Shown here: positions 62,489 to 64,000 of the stretch, piece by piece | Numbering within the stretch: position 1 is the first letter of the stretch | Layout: each line of letters begins with the position of its first letter | Assembly: GCA_900469965.1 (NCBI GenBank) | Contig: UBZP01000017.1 | Coordinates: 62,001 to 126,000 of the forward strand | Length of the DNA stretch: 64,000 nt | Direction of reading: 5' to 3' | DNA from: Hyphomicrobiales bacterium | GTDB taxonomy: Bacteria > Pseudomonadota > Alphaproteobacteria > Rhizobiales > Rhizobiaceae | Notes under the pieces: generated by a model | What the model was told of the DNA's origin: nothing | Seen by the model: only the letters and a program-made list of their open reading frames with translations | Database searches by the model: none | Made by a program: the position numbers and the translations under genes

Positions 62489-62540
62489 CCATAAGTCAGG
62501 CCTATGGGCTGGCCCGGACCCCGCATAAGTCGACCTTATG
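62489..62540. promoter_or_regulatory. Two palindromic sites between oxidoreductase and hydantoinase
   Basis: CCATAAGTCAGGCCTATGG (62489-62507, arms CCATA/TATGG) and CATAAGTCGACCTTATG (62524-62540, arms CATAAG/CTTATG, spacer TCGAC). Both contain CATAAGTC, 34 bases apart, in the divergent promoter region. They are probable sites of one regulator that is not encoded in this window. Confidence 0.55.
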
Positions 62541-62618
62541 GCTCCTGCCCGTTTCGATCTTGGACCCTGCCGCGCCATTCGTGCCAGCCTTGCGGCATCA
62601 CGGAGAAGGGGAACCGGA

Positions 62619-64000
62619 ATGGTCAGCATGTCAGCGTCCGCCGCGAGCGAACTCGTCCAACAGGACTGGAAGATCGGCGTCGATATCGGCGGAACGTTCA
62701 TCGATTTCTGCGCACTGGAGACCCGTTCGGGTCGCGTCGCCTCCTTGAAGGTTCTGACGACCCCCGATGATCCGGGCGCCGAGCTGATGACGGGCCTCAC
62801 CCTGCTCGGTGAGAGGGAGGGTCTCGATCCCGCAACCGTCACCCGCTTCGTCCACGGCACCACCGTCGGCATCAACACCGTCATCCAGCGGCGAGGCGTG
62901 ACGCTCGCGCTGCTGACCAATGCGGGCTTCGAGGATGTGATCGAGCTGGCGCGTTTGAGAATGCCCGACGTCTACTCGCTCTTCTGCTCCCGGCCGGAGC
63001 AGCTGATCGCGCGCGACATGGTCTTCGGCATCCCCGCCCGCCTGCGGGCGGACGGCAGCGAGGTGGAGCCACCGGATCTGCACGCGGTCGCCACGGCAGT
63101 CGCCAGGGCGAAGGCCGGCGGCGCTGCCGGCATCGTCGTCTCGTTCCTGCATTCCTGGCGCAACGACGCCCATGAGGCGGCGGTCAAAGAGGAGATCGCC
63201 CGCATCGCTCCCGAACTCTTTGTCTTCACCTCCTGCGAAGTCTGGCCGGTCATCCGCGAATACGAGCGGACCACCACGGCCATCCTGAACGGATACGTGC
63301 ACCCGCGCGTATCCGGCTATCTGGCGGCGCTGGAGGAGAAGCTGCTTTCGCGCGGCGTGACGGCGCCGGCGCTGCTCACCAAGTCGAACGGCGGCGTGAT
63401 GAACGCCGACGAAGGCAAGCGCTCCTGCGTCCAGATGCTGCTTTCCGGGACCGCCTCCGGCGTGATCGGCGCGGCCTGGCTCGCCCGTCGGGCCGGCGAG
63501 AAGCATATTCTGACCCTCGACATCGGCGGCACGTCGGCCGATTTCGCGCTGATCATCGACGGCGAGCCGCAGTTCGGCACTGGCGAACTGATCGGCGAGT
63601 TCCCCCTGCACATTCCGTCCGTCTCCGTCAGTTCGATCGGCATCGGCGGTGGCTCGATCGCCAGCGTCGATGCGCAGGGCGTCGTGAGGGTCGGACCGGA
63701 ATCGGCGGGCTCGACACCGGGACCTGCCTGCTACGGGCGCGGTGGCATGGAAGCCACCGTCACCGACGCCATGGCCGTCTGCGGGTGGCTCGGCCACAGC
63801 CAGATGGCCTATGGACAGCTGCAGATCGATGTCGGGCTGGCCCGTGCGGCGGTGACGCGGCTGGCGGAAAAGATCGGCCGCACGGCAGAGGAGGCCGCCC
63901 AGGCCATCCTCGATATCGCGATTTCGGAAATGTTCGTGGAAGTCGAGAAGCTGGCCTCGCGGGCCGGCGTCGATCTGCGGGAGTTCACGCTGATGCCGTT
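62619..64000 (+). CDS. Hydantoinase/oxoprolinase subunit A (HyuA type), 3' end outside window
   Basis: First 460 residues. ATP-binding actin-like motif IGVDIGGTFIDFCALE, HGTTVGINTVIQR, the LLTNAGFEDVIELAR block, second nucleotide loop LTLDIGGTSADFALI and GIGGGSIASVD. This is the N-methylhydantoinase/acetone carboxylase/5-oxoprolinase beta family; a partner HyuB would be expected just outside the window. GAAGGGG lies before the ATG at 62619. Expected reaction: ATP-dependent opening of a hydantoin or lactam ring. Confidence 0.9.
   Translation, partial: MVSMSASAASELVQQDWKIGVDIGGTFIDFCALETRSGRVASLKVLTTPDDPGAELMTGLTLLGEREGLDPATVTRFVHGTTVGINTVIQRRGVTLALLTNAGFEDVIELARLRMPDVYSLFCSRPEQLIARDMVFGIPARLRADGSEVEPPDLHAVATAVARAKAGGAAGIVVSFLHSWRNDAHEAAVKEEIARIAPELFVFTSCEVWPVIREYERTTTAILNGYVHPRVSGYLAALEEKLLSRGVTAPALLTKSNGGVMNADEGKRSCVQMLLSGTASGVIGAAWLARRAGEKHILTLDIGGTSADFALIIDGEPQFGTGELIGEFPLHIPSVSVSSIGIGGGSIASVDAQGVVRVGPESAGSTPGPACYGRGGMEATVTDAMAVCGWLGHSQMAYGQLQIDVGLARAAVTRLAEKIGRTAEEAAQAILDIAISEMFVEVEKLASRAGVDLREFTLMP

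Noticed and set aside
1-64000. tRNA, rRNA, CRISPR, insertion sequence, prophage or origin
   Set aside because: No cloverleaf, ribosomal, repeat-spacer, transposase or integrase signal was recognised on either strand by reading. A dedicated RNA search was not possible here.

Overview
The window is about 65% GC with dense, short-spaced operons. It is most consistent with a chromosome or large replicon of an alphaproteobacterium, probably Hyphomicrobiales (rhizobia-like). The reasons are several RbsABC/FrcABC-type sugar importers, two SorC-family regulators, tripartite tricarboxylate transport, a DipZ-like protein and a second-type complex I locus. No rRNA, tRNA, CRISPR array, insertion sequence or phage gene was seen.

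Layout. (1) 1-8969: a carboxylic/aromatic-acid catabolic block on the minus strand. It holds an MmgE/PrpD protein, a TctC-type binding protein, a fused TctA-TctB permease, an amidohydrolase, an HpcH/HpaI aldolase and the start of a 4,5-dihydroxyphthalate-decarboxylase-like gene. A divergent LysR regulator carries two DNA-binding domains. Two related palindromic sites lie upstream of the block and of its inner amidohydrolase gene. (2) 9000-15005: a redox/peroxide block with a DipZ-like thiol protein, a Tat-exported alpha/beta hydrolase, an OmpR/EnvZ-type two-component pair, Ohr and a 44-residue peptide. Shared 10-bp direct repeats suggest one regulon. (3) 15161-17016: a divergent SDR/LysR pair with a perfect palindrome touching the LysR start codon. 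(4) 17350-21524: a sugar ABC importer (binding protein, double permease, single-domain ATPase). Permease and ATPase appear fused, but this looks like a one-base deletion.

(5) 21730-38241: a complete but rearranged NADH:quinone oxidoreductase locus. The plus strand carries nuoJ, nuoK, an MrpD/NuoM-like subunit, a small membrane protein, a NuoL-like subunit, nuoM, nuoN and then nuoA to nuoG. nuoH, nuoI and a CBS-domain gene run convergently on the minus strand. Four antiporter-like membrane subunits are present instead of three.

(6) 38424-60770: two adjacent sugar/polyol modules. Module 1 has a SorC regulator, FGGY kinase, split transketolase and two SDRs around a divergent permease/binding protein/ATPase operon. 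Module 2 has a binding protein, ATPase, permease, SorC regulator, aldo/keto reductase, GlpD-like flavoprotein, LacD/DhnA-type aldolase, FGGY kinase and GMC oxidoreductase. Between them sits ribB under an FMN riboswitch. A plausible scheme is import, oxidation to a ketose, phosphorylation and aldolase or transketolase cleavage; the substrate is not identifiable from sequence alone. (7) 60902-64000: a small conserved protein, an FAD amine oxidoreductase and, divergently, the N-terminal part of a HyuA-type hydantoinase/oxoprolinase, with two palindromes between the last two.
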